A DNA stretch of 64,000 nt from Odiellus spinosus (Eukaryota > Arthropoda > Arachnida > Opiliones > Phalangiidae). The stretch covers positions 5,916,766 to 5,980,765 of the forward strand of contig OY987240.1 of assembly GCA_963920705.1 (NCBI GenBank). The letters are read 5' to 3'. Shown here one piece after another: positions 10,635 through 25,129 of the stretch. How positions within the stretch are numbered: position 1 is the stretch's first letter; each line of letters opens with the position of its first letter. Below the pieces are notes generated by a model. That model searched no databases, had not been told where the DNA came from, and worked only from the letters and a program-made list of their open reading frames with translations. The translations under genes were made by a program, and so were the position numbers.

Positions 10635-13600
10635 TATCTATGGTGTAGTGGTTATCACGTCCGCCTAACACGCGGAAGGACCCAGGTTCGAGCCCTGGTA
10701 GTTACAATGTTAAGCTCTCATTGATCTTTGGGATTTTATGTCATTTTTGCTTTTATAAAAGATATACAACAGAAGGTGTCCGCCTTACACGCGGAAGGAC
10801 CCAGGTTCGAGCCCTGGTAGGTACAATGTTGAACTTTCATTGAACTTTGGTATTTTCGGTCATTTTTGCTTTTATAAAAGATATACAACAGATGAAGGAT
10901 AAGTATCTATGGTGTAGTGGTAATCACGTCCGCCTTACACGCGGAAGGGCCCTGGTAGGTACAATGTTAAGATTTCATTGATCTTTGGTATTTTATGTCA
11001 TTTTTGCTTTTATAAAAGATATACAACAGGTGAAGGATAAGTATCTATGGCGTAGTGGTTATCACGTCCGCATAACGCGCGGAAGGACCGAGGTTCGAGT
11101 CCTTGTAGGTACAATGTTGAACTTTCATTGAACTTTGGTATTTTATATCATTTTTGCTTTTATAAAAGATATACAACAGTTGAAGGATAATTATCTATGG
11201 TGTAGTGGTAATCACGTCCGCCTTACACGCGGAAGGACCCAGGTTCGAGCCCTGGTAGGTACAATTTTAAACTTTCATTGAACTTCAGTATTTTATGTCA
11301 TTTTTGCTTTTATAAAAGGTACAGTATTTTCTGATCTTAAGTATCTATGGTGTAGTGGTTATCACGTCCGCCTCACACGCGGAAGGACCCAGGTTCGACC
11401 CCTGGTAGGTACAATGTTAAATTTTCATTGAACTTCAGTATTTTATGTCTTTTTTGCTTTTATAAAAGGTACAGTACTTTCTGATCTTAAGTATCTATGG
11501 TGTAGTGGTTATCACGTCCGCCTAACACGCGGAAGGACCCAGGTTCGAGCCCTGGTAGATACAATGTTAAGATTTCATTGATCTTTGGTATTTTATGTCG
11601 TTTTTGTTTTTATAAAAGATATACAACAGAAGGGTAAGTATCTATTGTGTAGTGGTTATCACGTCCGCCTCACACGCAGAAGGACCCAGGTTCGAGTCCT
11701 GGTAGATACAATGTTAAGCTATCATTGTACTTTGGTATTTTATGTCATTTTTGCTTTTATAAAAGATATACAACAGATGAGGGATAATTATCTATGGTGT
11801 AGTGGTAATCACGTCCGCCTTACACGCGGAAGGACCCAGGTTCGAGCCCTGGTAGGTACAATGTTAAACTTTCATTGAACTTCAGTATTTTATGTCATTT
11901 TTGCTTTTATAAAAGGTACAGTACTTTATGATTTAATTATCTATGGTGTAGTGGTTATCACGTCCGCCTCACACGCGGAAGGACCCAGGTTCGAGCCCTG
12001 GTAGGTACAATGTTAAACTTTCATTGAACTTCAGAATTTTATGTCATTTTTGCTTTTATAAAAGGTACAGTACTTTCTGATCTTAAGTATCTAAGGTGTA
12101 GTGGTTATCACGTCCGCCTAACACGCGGAAGGACCGAGGTTCGAGCGCTGGTAGATACAAAGTTGAGATTTCATTGATCTTTGGTATTTTTGTCATTTTT
12201 GTTTTTATAAATGACATACAACAGAAGGGTAAGTATCTATAGTGTAGTGGTTATCACTTCCGCCTCACACGCGGAAGGACCCAGGTTCGAGCCCTGGTAG
12301 GTACAATGTTAAACTTTCATTGAACTTCAGTATTTTATGTCATTTTTGCTTTTATAAAAGGTACAGTACTTTCTGATCTTAAGTATCTATGGTGTAGTGG
12401 TTATCACGTCCGAATTACACGCGGAAGGACCCAGGTTCGAGCCTTGCTAGGTACAATGTTAAACTTTCATTGAACTTCAGTATTTTATGTCATTTATGCT
12501 TTTATAAAAGGTACAGTACTACCTGAACTTAAGTATCTATGGTATAGTGGTTATATCGTCTGCCTAACACGCGGAAGGACCCAGGTTGTATAAAAGATAT
12601 ACAACAGATGAAGGATAAGTATCTATGGTGTAGTGGTTATCACGTCCGCCTCACACGCGGAAGGACCCAGGTTCGAGCCCTGGTAGGTACATTGATAAAC
12701 TTTCATTGAACTTCAGGAATTTATGTTATTTTTGCTTTTATAAAAGGTACAGTGCTTTCTGATCTTAAGTATCTATGGTGTAGTGGTTATCACGTCCGCC
12801 TAACACGCGGAAGGACCCAGGTTCGAGCCCTGGTAGATACAATGTTAAGATTTCATTGATCTTTGGTATTTTATGTCATTTTTGTTTTTATAAAAGATAT
12901 ACAACAGGAGGGTAAGTATCTATGAAGTAGTGGTTATCACGTCCGCCTCACACGCGGAAGGACCCAGGTTCGAACCCTGGTAGGTACAATGTTAAACTTT
13001 CATTGAACTTCAGTATTTTATGTCATTTTTGCTTTTATAAAAGGTACAGTACTTTCTGATCTTAAGTGTCCATGGTGTAGTGGTTATCACGTCCGCCTAA
13101 CACGCGGAAGGACCAAGGTTCGAGCCCTGGTAGTTACAATGTTAAGCTTTCATTGATCTTTGGGATTTTATGTCATTTTTGCTTTTATAAAAGATATACA
13201 ACAGAAGGTGTCCGCCTTACACGCGGAAGGACCCAGGTTCGAGCCCTGGTAGGTACAATGTTGAACTTTCATTGAACTTTGGTATTTTATGTCATTTTTG
13301 CTTTTATAAAAGATATACAACAGATGAAGGATAAGTATCTATGGTGTAGTGGTAATCACGTCCGCCTTACACGCGGAAGGGCCCTGGTAGGTACAATGTT
13401 AAACTTTCATTTAACTATGGTATTTTATGTCATTTTTGCTTTTATAAAAGGTACAGTAGTTCGTGATCTTAAGTATCTATGGTGTAGTGGTTATCACGTC
13501 CGCCTCACCCGCGGAAGGACGCAGGTTCGAGCCCTGGTAGGTACAATGTTGAACTTTAATTGAGCTTCGGTATTTTATGTCATTTTTGCTTTTATAAAAG

Positions 13601-16348
13601 ATATACAACACGTGAAGGATAAGTATCTATGGCGTAGTGGTTATCCGGTCCGCCTAACGCGCGGAAGGACCGAGGTTCGAGCCCTGGTAGGTACAATGTT
13701 AAATTTTCATTGAACTTCAGTATTTTATGTCTTTTTTGCTTTTATAAAAGGTACAGTACTTTCTGTTCTTAAGTATCTATGGTGTAGTGGTAATCACGTC
13801 CGCCTTACACGCGGAAGGACCCAGGTTCGAGCTCTGGTAGGTACAATGTTAAACTTTCATTGAACTTCAGTATTTTATGTCATTTTTGCTTTTATAAAAG
13901 GTACAGTACTTTATGATTTAATTATCTATGGTGTAGTGGTTATCACGTCCGCCTCACACGCGGAAGGACCCAGGTTCGAGCCCTGGTAGGTACATTGTTA
14001 AACTTTCATTGAACTTCAGAATTTTATGTCATTTTTGCTTTTATAAAAGGTACAGTACTTTCTGATCTTAAGTATCTAAGGTGTAGTGGTTATCACGTCC
14101 GCCTAACACGCGGAAGGACCGAGGTTCGAGCGCTGGTAGATACAAAGTTGAGATTTCATTGATCTTTGGTATTTTTGTCATTTTTGTTTTTATAAATGAC
14201 ATACAACAGAAGGGTAAGTATCTATGGTGTAGTGGTTATCACTTCCGCCTCACACGCGGAAGGACCCAGGTTCGAGCCCTGGGAGGTACAATGTTAAACT
14301 TTCATTGAACTTCAGTATTTTATGTCATTTTTGCTTTTATAAAAGGTACAGTACTTTCTGATCTTAAGTATCTATGGTGTAGTGGTTATCACGTCCGATT
14401 TACACGCGGAAGGACCCAGGTTCGAGCCTTGCTAGGTACAATGTTAAACTTTCATTGAACTTCAGTATTTTATGTCATTTATGCTTTTATAAAAGGTACA
14501 GTACTACCTGAACTTAAGTATCTATGGTATAGTGGTTATATCGTCTGCCTAACACGCGGAAGGACCCAGGTTGTATAAAAGATATACAACAGATGAAGGA
14601 TAAGTATCTATGGTGTAGTGGTTATCACGTCCGCCTCACACGCGGAAGGACCCAGGTTCGAGCCCTGGTAGGTACATTGTTAAACTTTCATTGATCTTTG
14701 GGATTTTATGTCATTTTTGCTTTTATAAAAGATATACAACAGAAGGTGTCCGCCTTACACGCGGAAGGACCCAGGTTCGAGCCCTGGTAGGTACAATGTT
14801 GAACTTTCATTGATCTTTGGGATTTTATGTCATTTTTGCTTTTATAAAAGATATACAACAGAAGGTGTCCGCCTTACACGCGGAAGGACCCAGGTTCGAG
14901 CCCTGGTAGGTACAATGTTGAACTTTCATTGAACTTTGGTATTTTATGTCATTTTTGCTTTTATAAAAGATATACAACAGATGAAGGATAAGTATCTATG
15001 GTGTAGTGGTAATCACGTCCGCCTTACACGCGGAAGGGCCCTGGTAGGTACAATGTTAAACTTTCATTTAACTATGGTATTTTATGTCATTTTTGCTTTT
15101 ATAAAAGGTACAGTAGTTCGTGATCTTAAGTATCTATGGTGTAGTGGTTATCACGTCCGCCTCACACGCGGAAGGACTCAGGTTCGAGCCCTGGTAGGTA
15201 CAATGTTGAACTTTAATTGAGCTTCGGTATTTTATGTCATTTTTGCTTTTATAAAAGATATACAACAGGTGAAGGATAAGTATCTAAGGCGTAGTGGTTA
15301 TTCGGTCCGCCTAACGCGCGGAAGGACCGAGGTTCGAGCCCTGGTAGGTACAATGTTGAACTTTCATTGAACTTTGGTATTTTATGTCATTTTTGCTTTT
15401 ATAAAAGATATACAACAGATGAAGGATAAGTATCTATGGTGTAGTGGTAATCACGTCCGCCTTACACGCGGAAGGACCCAGGTTCGAGCCCTGGTAGGTA
15501 CAATTTTAAACTTTCATTGAACTTCAGTATTTTATGTCATTTTTGCTTTTATAAAAGGTACAGTATTTTCTGATCTTAAGTATCTATGGTGTAGTGGTTA
15601 TCACGTCCGCCTCACACGCGGAAGGACCCAGGTTCGACCCCTGGTAGGTAGAATGTTAAATTTTCATTGAACTTCAGTATTTTATGTCTTTTTTGCTTTT
15701 ATAAAAGGTACAGTATTTTCTGATCTTAAGTATCTATGGTGTAGTGGTAATCACGTCCGCCTTACACGCGGAAGGACCCAGGTTCGAGCTCTGGTAGGTA
15801 CAATGTTAAACTTTCATTGAACTTCAGTATTTTATGTCATTTTTGCTTTTATAAAAGGTACAGTACTTTATGATTTAATTATCTATGGTGTAGTGGTTAT
15901 CACGTCCGCCTCACACGCGGAAGGACCCAGGTTCGAGCCCTGGTAGGTACAATGTTAAACTTTCATTGAACTTCAGAATTTTATGTCATTTTTGCTTTTA
16001 TAAAAGGTACAGTACTTTCTGATCTTAAGTATCTAAGGTGTAGTGGTTATCACGTCCGCCTAACACGCGAAAAGGACCGAGGTTCGAGCGCTGGTAGATA
16101 CAAAGTTGAGATTTCATTGATCTTTGGTATTTTTGTCATTTTTGTTTTTATAAATGACATACAACAGAAGGGTAAGTATCTATGGTGTAGTGGTTATCAC
16201 TTCCGCCTCACACGCGGAGGGACCCAGGTTCGAGCCCTGGGAGGTACAATGTTAAACTTTCATTGAACTTCAGTATTTTATGTCATTTTTGCTTTTATAA
16301 AAGGTACAGTACTTTCTGATCTTAAGTATCTATGGTGTAGTGGTTATC
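10635..16348 (+). repeat. Array block 3, copy A of a 5.7-kb duplication
   Basis: Full-length tRNAs start at: CAC 11341, 11638, 11937, 12233, 12619, 12916, 13473, 13922, 14218, 14604, 15130, 15580, 15879, 16176; TAC 11191, 11788, 12383, 13773, 14368, 15430, 15730, 16326; AAC 10634, 11041, 11491, 12087, 12769, 13066, 13623, 14072, 15280, 16029. Shortened: 3' half 10778, 13210, 14748, 14867; T-arm deleted 10903, 13335, 14992; T-loop fusion 12533, 14518. The whole segment recurs at +6078 with every landmark checked in register. The unit at 16029 has one extra base next to the anticodon stem, also found in copies B and C. Confidence 0.9.
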
Positions 16349-16712
16349 ACGTCCGATTTACACGCGGAAGGACCCAGGTTCGAGCCTTGCTAGGTACAAT
16401 GTTAAACTTTCATTGAACTTCAGTATTTTATGTCATTTATGCTTTTATAAAAGGTACAGTACTACCTGAACTTAAGTATCTATGGTATAGTGGTTATATC
16501 GTCTGCCTAACACGCGGAAGGACCCAGGTTGTATAAAAGATATACAACAGATGAAGGATAAGTATCTGTGGTGTAGTGGTTATCACGTCCGCCTCACACG
16601 CGGAAGGACCCAGGTTCGAGCCCTGGTAGGTACATTGTTAAACTTTCATTGAACTTCAGGAATTTATGTTATTTTTGCTTTTATAAAAGGTACAGTGCTT
16701 TCTCATCTTAAG
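16349..16712 (+). repeat. Array linker between duplication copies A and B
   Basis: About 364 bp holding the 3' part of the tRNA begun at 16326, a T-loop-fused unit at 16476 and a full-length tRNA-Val(CAC) at 16562. It is ordinary array sequence and has no counterpart at the +6078 offset. Confidence 0.8.
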
Positions 16713-19700
16713 TATCTATGGTGTAGTGGTTATCACGTCCGCCTAACACGCGGAAGGACCCAGGTTCGAGCCCTGGTAGTTACAATGTTAAGCTTTCATT
16801 GATCTTTGGGATTTTATGTCATTTTTGCTTTTATAAAAGATATACAACAGAAGGTGTCCGCCTTACACGCGGAAGGACCCAGGTTCGAGCCCTGGTAGGT
16901 ACAATGTTGAACTTTCATTGAACTTTGGTATTTTCGGTCATTTTTGCTTTTATAAAAGATATACAACAGATGAAGGATAAGTATCTATGGTGTAGTGGTA
17001 ATCACGTCCGCCTTACACGCGGAAGGGCCCTGGTAGGTACAATGTTAAGATTTCATTGATCTTTGGTATTTTATGTCATTTTTGCTTTTATAAAAGATAT
17101 ACAACAGGTGAAGGATAAGTATCTATGGCGTAGTGGTTATCACGTCCGCATAACGCGCGGAAGGACCGAGGTTCGAGTCCTGGTAGGTACAATGTTGAAC
17201 TTTCATTGAACTTTGGTATTTTATATCATTTTTGCTTTTATAAAAGATATACAACAGATGAAGGATAATTATCTATGGTGTAGTGGTAATCACGTCCGCC
17301 TTACACGCGGAAGGACCCAGGTTCGAGCCCTGGTAGGTACAATTTTAAACTTTCATTGAACTTCAGTATTTTATGTCATTTTTGCTTTTATAAAAGGTAC
17401 AGTATTTTCTGATCTTAAGTATCTATGGTGTAGTGGTTATCACGTCCGCCTCACACGCGGAAGGACCCAGGTTCGACCCCTGGTAGGTACAATGTTAAAT
17501 TTTCATTGAACTTCAGTATTTTATGTCTTTTTTGCTTTTATAAAAGGTACAGTACTTTCTGATCTTAAGTATCTATGGTGTAGTGGTTATCACGTCCGCC
17601 TAACACGCGGAAGGACCCAGGTTCGAGCCCTGGTAGATACAATGTTAAGATTTCATTGATCTTTGGTATTTTATGTCGTTTTTGTTTTTATAAAAGATAT
17701 ACAACAGAAGGGTAAGTGTCTATTGTGTAGTGGTTATCACGTCCGCCTCACACGCGGAAGGACCCAGGTTCGAGTCCTGGTAGATACAATGTTAAGCTAT
17801 CATTGAACTTTGGTATTTTATGTCATTTTTGCTTTTATAAAAGATATACAACAGATGAAGGATAAGTATCTATGGTGTAGTGGTAATCACGTCCGCCTTA
17901 CACGCGGAAGGACCCAGGTTCGAGCCCTGGTAGGTACAATGTTAAACTTTCATTGAACTTCAGTATTTTATGTCATTTTTGCTTTTATAAAAGGTACAGT
18001 ACTTTATGATTTAATTATCTATGGTGTAGTGGTTATCACGTCCGCCTCACACGCGGAAGGACCCAGGTTCGAGCCCTGGTAGGTACAATGTTAAACTTTC
18101 ATTGAACTTCAGAATTTTATGTCATTTTTGCTTTTATAAAAGGTACAGTACTTTCTGATCTTAAGTATCGAAGGTGTAGTGGTTATCACGTCCGCCTAAC
18201 ACGCGGAAGGACCGAGGTTCGAGCGCTGGTAGATACAAAGTTGAGATTTCATTGATCTTTGGTATTTTTGTCATTTTTGTTTTTATAAATGACATACAAC
18301 AGAAGGGTAAGTATCTATGGTGTAGTGGTTATCACTTCCGCCTCACACGCGGAAGGACCCAGGTTCGAGCCCTGGTAGGTACAATGTTAAACTTTCATTG
18401 AACTTCAGTATTTTATGTCATTTTTGCTTTTATAAAAGGTACAGTACTTTCTGATCTTAAGTATCTATGGTGTAGTGGTTATCACGTCCGAATTACACGC
18501 GGAAGGACCCAGGTTCGAGCCTTGCTAGGTACAATGTTAAACTTTCATTGAACTTCAGTATTTTATGTCATTTATGCTTTTATAAAAGGTACAGTACTAC
18601 CTGAACTTAAGTATCTATGGTATAGTGGTTATATCGTCTGCCTAACACGCGGAAGGACCCAGGTTGTATAAAAGATATACAACAGATGAAGGATAAGTAT
18701 CTATGGTGTAGTGGTTATCACGTCCGCCTCACACGCGGAAGGACCCAGGTTCGAGCCCTGGTAGGTACATTGATAAACTTTCATTCAACTTCAGGAATTT
18801 ATGTTATTTTTGCTTTTATAAAAGGTACAGTGCTTTCTGATCTTAAGTATCTATGGTGTAGTGGTTATCACGTCCGCCTAACACGCGGAAGGACCCAGGT
18901 TCGAGCCCTGGTAGATACAATGTTAAGATTTCATTGATCTTTGGTATTTTATGTCATTTTTGTTTTTATAAAAGATATACAACAGGAGGGTAAGTATCTA
19001 TGAAGTAGTGGTTATCACGTCCGCCTCACACGCGGAAGGACCCAGGTTCGAACCCTGGTAGGTACAATGTTAAACTTTCATTGAACTTCAGTATTTTATG
19101 TCATTTTTGCTTTTATAAAAGGTACAGTACTTTCTGATCTTAAGTGTCCATGGTGTAGTGGTTATCACGTCCGCCTAACACGCGGAAGGACCAAGGTTCG
19201 AGCCCTGGTAGTTACAATGTTAAGCTTTCATTGATCTTTGGGATTTTATGTCATTTTTGCTTTTATAAAAGATATACAACAGAAGGTGTCCGCCTTACAC
19301 GCGGAAGGACCCAGGTTCGAGCCCTGGTAGGTACAATGTTGAACTTTCATTGAACTTTGGTATTTTATGTCATTTTTGCTTTTATAAAAGATATACAACA
19401 GATGAAGGATAAGTATCTATGGTGTAGTGGTAATCACGTCCGCCTTACACGCGGAAGGGCCCTGGTAGGTACAATGTTAAACTTTCATTTAACTATGGTA
19501 TTTTATGTCATTTTTGCTTTTATAAAAGGTACAGTAGTTCGTGATCTTAAGTATCTATGGTGTAGTGGTTATCACGTCCGCCTCACCCGCGGAAGGACGC
19601 AGGTTCGAGCCCTGGTAGGTACAATGTTGAACTTTAATTGAGCTTCGGTATTTTATGTCATTTTTGCTTTTATAAAAGATATACAACACGTGAAGGATAA

Positions 19701-22426
19701 GTATCTATGGCGTAGTGGTTATCCGGTCCGCCTAACGCGCGGAAGGACCGAGGTTCGAGCCCTGGTAGGTACAATGTTAAATTTTCATTGAACTTCAGTA
19801 TTTTATGTCTTTTTTGCTTTTATAAAAGGTACAGTACTTTCTGATCTTAAGTATCTATGGTGTAGTGGTAATCACGTCCGCCTTACACGCGGAAGGACCC
19901 AGGTTCGAGCTCTGGTAGGTACAATGTTAAACTTTCATTGAACTTCAGTATTTTATGTCATTTTTGCTTTTATAAAAGGTACAGTACTTTATGATTTAAT
20001 TATCTATGGTGTAGTGGTTATCACGTCCGCCTCACACGCGGAAGGACCCAGGTTCGAGCCCTGGTAGGTACATTGTTAAACTTTCATTGAACTTCAGAAT
20101 TTTATGTCATTTTTGCTTTTATAAAAGGTACAGTACTTTCTGATCTTAAGTATCTAAGGTGTAGTGGTTATCACGTCCGCCTAACACGCGGAAGGACCGA
20201 GGTTCGAGCGCTGGTAGATACAAAGTTGAGATTTCATTGATCTTTGGTATTTTTGTCATTTTTGTTTTTATAAATGACATACAACAGAAGGGTAAGTATC
20301 TATGGTGTAGTGGTTATCACTTCCGCCTCACACGCGGAAGGACCCAGGTTCGAGCCCTGGGAGGTACAATGTTAAACTTTCATTGAACTTCAGTATTTTA
20401 TGTCATTTTTGCTTTTATAAAAGGTACAGTACTTTCTGATCTTAAGTATCTATGGTGTAGTGGTTATCACGTCCGATTTACACGCGGAAGGACCCAGGTT
20501 CGAGCCTTGCTAGGTACAATGTTAAACTTTCATTGAACTTCAGTATTTTATGTCATTTATGCTTTTATAAAAGGTACAGTACTACCTGAACTTAAGTATC
20601 TATGGTATAGTGGTTATATCGTCTGCCTAACACGCGGAAGGACCCAGGTTGTATAAAAGATATACAACAGATGAAGGATAAGTATCTATGGTGTAGTGGT
20701 TATCACGTCCGCCTCACACGCGGAAGGACCCAGGTTCGAGCCCTGGTAGGTACATTGTTAAACTTTCATTGATCTTTGGGATTTTATGTCATTTTTGCTT
20801 TTATAAAAGATATACAACAGAAGGTGTCCGCCTTACACGCGGAAGGACCCAGGTTCGAGCCCTGGTAGGTACAATGTTGAACTTTCATTGATCTTTGGGA
20901 TTTTATGTCATTTTTGCTTTTATAAAAGATATACAACAGAAGGTGTCCGCCTTACACGCGGAAGGACCCAGGTTCGAGCCCTGGTAGGTACAATGTTGAA
21001 CTTTCATTGAACTTTGGTATTTTATGTCATTTTTGCTTTTATAAAAGATATACAACAGATGAAGGATAAGTATCTATGGTGTAGTGGTAATCACGTCCGC
21101 CTTACACGCGGAAGGGCCCTGGTAGGTACAATGTTAAACTTTCATTTAACTATGGTATTTTATGTCATTTTTGCTTTTATAAAAGGTACAGTAGTTCGTG
21201 ATCTTAAGTATCTATGGTGTAGTGGTTATCACGTCCGCCTCACACGCGGAAGGACTCAGGTTCGAGCCCTGGTAGGTACAATGTTGAACTTTAATTGAGC
21301 TTCGGTATTTTATGTCATTTTTGCTTTTATAAAAGATATACAACAGGTGAAGGATAAGTATCTATGGCGTAGTGGTTATTCGGTCCGCCTAACGCGCGGA
21401 AGGACCGAGGTTCGAGCCCTGGTAGGTACAATGTTGAACTTTCATTGAACTTTGGTATTTTATGTCATTTTTGCTTTTATAAAAGATATACAACAGATGA
21501 AGGATAAGTATCTATGGTGTAGTGGTAATCACGTCCGCCTTACACGCGGAAGGACCCAGGTTCGAGCCCTGGTAGGTACAATTTTAAACTTTCATTGAAC
21601 TTCAGTATTTTATGTCATTTTTGCTTTTATAAAAGGTACAGTATTTTCTGATCTTAAGTATCTATGGTGTAGTGGTTATCACGTCCGCCTCACACGCGGA
21701 AGGACCCAGGTTCGACCCCTGGTAGGTAGAATGTTAAATTTTCATTGAACTTCAGTATTTTATGTCTTTTTTGCTTTTATAAAAGGTACAGTATTTTCTG
21801 ATCTTAAGTATCTATGGTGTAGTGGTAATCACGTCCGCCTTACACGCGGAAGGACCCAGGTTCAAGCTCTGGTAGGTACAATGTTAAACTTTCATTGAAC
21901 TTCAGTATTTTATGTCATTTTTGCTTTTATAAAAGGTACAGTACTTTATGATTTAATTATCTATGGTGTAGTGGTTATCACGTCCGCCTCACACGCGGAA
22001 GGACCCAGGTTCGAGCCCTGGTAGGTACAATGTTAAACTTTCATTGAACTTCAGAATTTTATGTCATTTTTGCTTTTATAAAAGGTACAGTACTTTCTGA
22101 TCTTAAGTATCTAAGGTGTAGTGGTTATCACGTCCGCCTAACACGCGAAAAGGACCGAGGTTCGAGCGCTGGTAGATACAAAGTTGAGATTTCATTGATC
22201 TTTGGTATTTTTGTCATTTTTGTTTTTATAAATGACATACAACAGAAGGGTAAGTATCTATGGTGTAGTGGTTATCACTTCCGCCTCACACGCGGAGGGA
22301 CCCAGGTTCGAGCCCTGGGAGGTACAATGTTAAACTTTCATTGAACTTCAGTATTTTATGTCATTTTTGCTTTTATAAAAGGTACAGTACTTTCTGATCT
22401 TAAGTATCTATGGTGTAGTGGTTATC
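16713..22426 (+). repeat. Array block 4, copy B of the 5.7-kb duplication
   Basis: Near-identical to 10635-16348. Add 6078 to each copy A start to get the 41 unit starts here (first 16712 AAC, then 16856, 16981, 17119 and so on). Homology begins at the second base of a tRNA and stops inside the D-arm of the unit at 22404. That unit is chimeric: its 5' end belongs to copy B and, from the D-arm on, it carries the AAC anticodon of the unit at 19701. Only scattered single differences separate the copies, so the duplication is young. Confidence 0.9.
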
Positions 22427-25129
22427 CGGTCCGCCTAACGCGCGGAAGGACCGAGGTTCGAGCCCTGGTAGGTACAATGTTAAATTTTCATTGAACTTCA
22501 GTATTTTATGTCTTTTTTGCTTTTATAAAAGGTACAGTACTTTCTGATCTTAAGTATCTATGGTGTAGTGGTAATCACGTCCGCCTTACACGCGGAAGGA
22601 CCCAGGTTCGAGCTCTGGTAGGTACAATGTTAAACTTTCATTGAACTTCAGTATTTTATGTCATTTTTGCTTTTATAAAAGGTACAGTACTTTATGATTT
22701 AATTATCTATGGTGTAGTGGTTATCACGTCCGCCTCACACGCGGAAGGACCCAGGTTCGAGCCCTGGTAGGTACATTGTTAAACTTTCATTGAACTTCAG
22801 AATTTTATGTCATTTTTGCTTTTATAAAAGGTACAGTACTTTCTGATCTTAAGTATCTAAGGTGTAGTGGTTATCACGTCCGCCTAACACGCGGAAGGAC
22901 CGAGGTTCGAGCGCTGGTAGATACAAAGTTGAGATTTCATTGATCTTTGGTATTTTTGTCATTTTTGTTTTTATAAATGACATACAACAGAAGGGTAAGT
23001 ATCTATGGTGTAGTGGTTATCACTTCCGCCTCACACGCGGAAGGACCCAGGTTCGAGCCCTGGGAGGTACAATGTTAAACTTTCATTGAACTTCAGTATT
23101 TTATGTCATTTTTGCTTTTATAAAAGGTACAGTACTTTCTGATCTTAAGTATCTATGGTGTAGTGGTTATCACGTCCGATTTACACGCGGAAGGACCCAG
23201 GTTCGAGCCTTGCTAGGTACAATGTTAAACTTTCATTGAACTTCAGTATTTTATGTCATTTATGCTTTTATAAAAGGTACAGTACTACCTGAACTTAAGT
23301 ATCTATGGTATAGTGGTTATATCGTCTGCCTAACACGCGGAAGGACCCAGGTTGTATAAAAGATATACAACAGATGAAGGATAAGTATCTATGGTGTAGT
23401 GGTTATCACGTCCGCCTCACACGCGGAAGGACCCAGGTTCGAGCCCTGGTAGGTACATTGTTAAACTTTCATTGATCTTTGGGATTTTATGTCATTTTTG
23501 CTTTTATAAAAGATATACAACAGAAGGTGTCCGCCTTACACGCGGAAGGACCCAGGTTCGAGCCCTGGTAGGTACAATGTTGAACTTTCATTGATCTTTG
23601 GGATTTTATGTCATTTTTGCTTTTATAAAAGATATACAACAGAAGGTGTCCGCCTTACACGCGGAAGGACCCAGGTTCGAGCCCTGGTAGGTACAATGTT
23701 GAACTTTCATTGAACTTTGGTATTTTATGTCATTTTTGCTTTTATAAAAGATATACAACAGATGAAGGATAAGTATCTATGGTGTAGTGGTAATCACGTC
23801 CGCCTTACACGCGGAAGGGCCCTGGTAGGTACAATGTTAAACTTTCATTTAACTATGGTATTTTATGTCATTTTTGCTTTTATAAAAGGTACAGTAGTTC
23901 GTGATCTTAAGTATCTATGGTGTAGTGGTTATCACGTCCGCCTCACACGCGGAAGGACTCAGGTTCGAGCCCTGGTAGGTACAATGTTGAACTTTAATTG
24001 AGCTTCGGTATTTTATGTCATTTTTGCTTTTATAAAAGATATACAACAGGTGAAGGATAAGTATCTATGGCGTAGTGGTTATTCGGTCCGCCTAACGCGC
24101 GGAAGGACCGAGGTTCGAGCCCTGGTAGGTACAATGTTGAACTTTCATTGAACTTTGGTATTTTATGTCATTTTTGCTTTTATAAAAGATATACAACAGA
24201 TGAAGGATAAGTATCTATGGTGTAGTGGTAATCACGTCCGCCTTACACGCGGAAGGACCCAGGTTCGAGCCCTGGTAGGTACAATTTTAAACTTTCATTG
24301 AACTTCAGTATTTTATGTCATTTTTGCTTTTATAAAAGGTACAGTATTTTCTGATCTTAAGTATCTATGGTGTAGTGGTTATCACGTCCGCCTCACACGC
24401 GGAAGGACCCAGGTTCGACCCCTGGTAGGTAGAATGTTAAATTTTCATTGAACTTCAGTATTTTATGTCTTTTTTGCTTTTATAAAAGGTACAGTATTTT
24501 CTGATCTTAAGTATCTATGGTGTAGTGGTAATCACGTCCGCCTTACACGCGGAAGGACCCAGGTTCAAGCTCTGGTAGGTACAATGTTAAACTTTCATTG
24601 AACTTCAGTATTTTATGTCATTTTTGCTTTTATAAAAGGTACAGTACTTTATGATTTAATTATCTATGGTGTAGTGGTTATCACGTCCGCCTCACACGCG
24701 GAAGGACCCAGGTTCGAGCCCTGGTAGGTACAATGTTAAACTTTCATTGAACTTCAGAATTTTATGTCATTTTTGCTTTTATAAAAGGTACAGTACTTTC
24801 TGATCTTAAGTATCTAAGGTGTAGTGGTTATCACGTCCGCCTAACACGCGAAAAGGACCGAGGTTCGAGCGCTGGTAGATACAAAGTTGAGATTTCATTG
24901 ATCTTTGGTATTTTTGTCATTTTTGTTTTTATAAATGACATACAACAGAAGGGTAAGTATCTATGGTGTAGTGGTTATCACTTCCGCCTCACACGCGGAG
25001 GGACCCAGGTTCGAGCCCTGGGAGGTACAATGTTAAACTTTCATTGAACTTCAGTATTTTATGTCATTTTTGCTTTTATAAAAGGTACAGTACTTTCTGA
25101 TCTTAAGTATCTATGGTGTAGTGGTTATC
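22427..25129 (+). repeat. Array block 5, copy C: 2703-bp direct duplication
   Basis: An exact-register tandem copy of 19724-22426, directly abutting it. Units lie at +2703 from copy B (22554 TAC, 22703 CAC, 22853 AAC, 22999 CAC, 23149 TAC and so on to 25107 TAC). Both edges fall in the conserved D-arm stretch GTAGTGGTTATC of a tRNA, as expected for unequal crossing-over between two tRNA copies. Confidence 0.9.
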
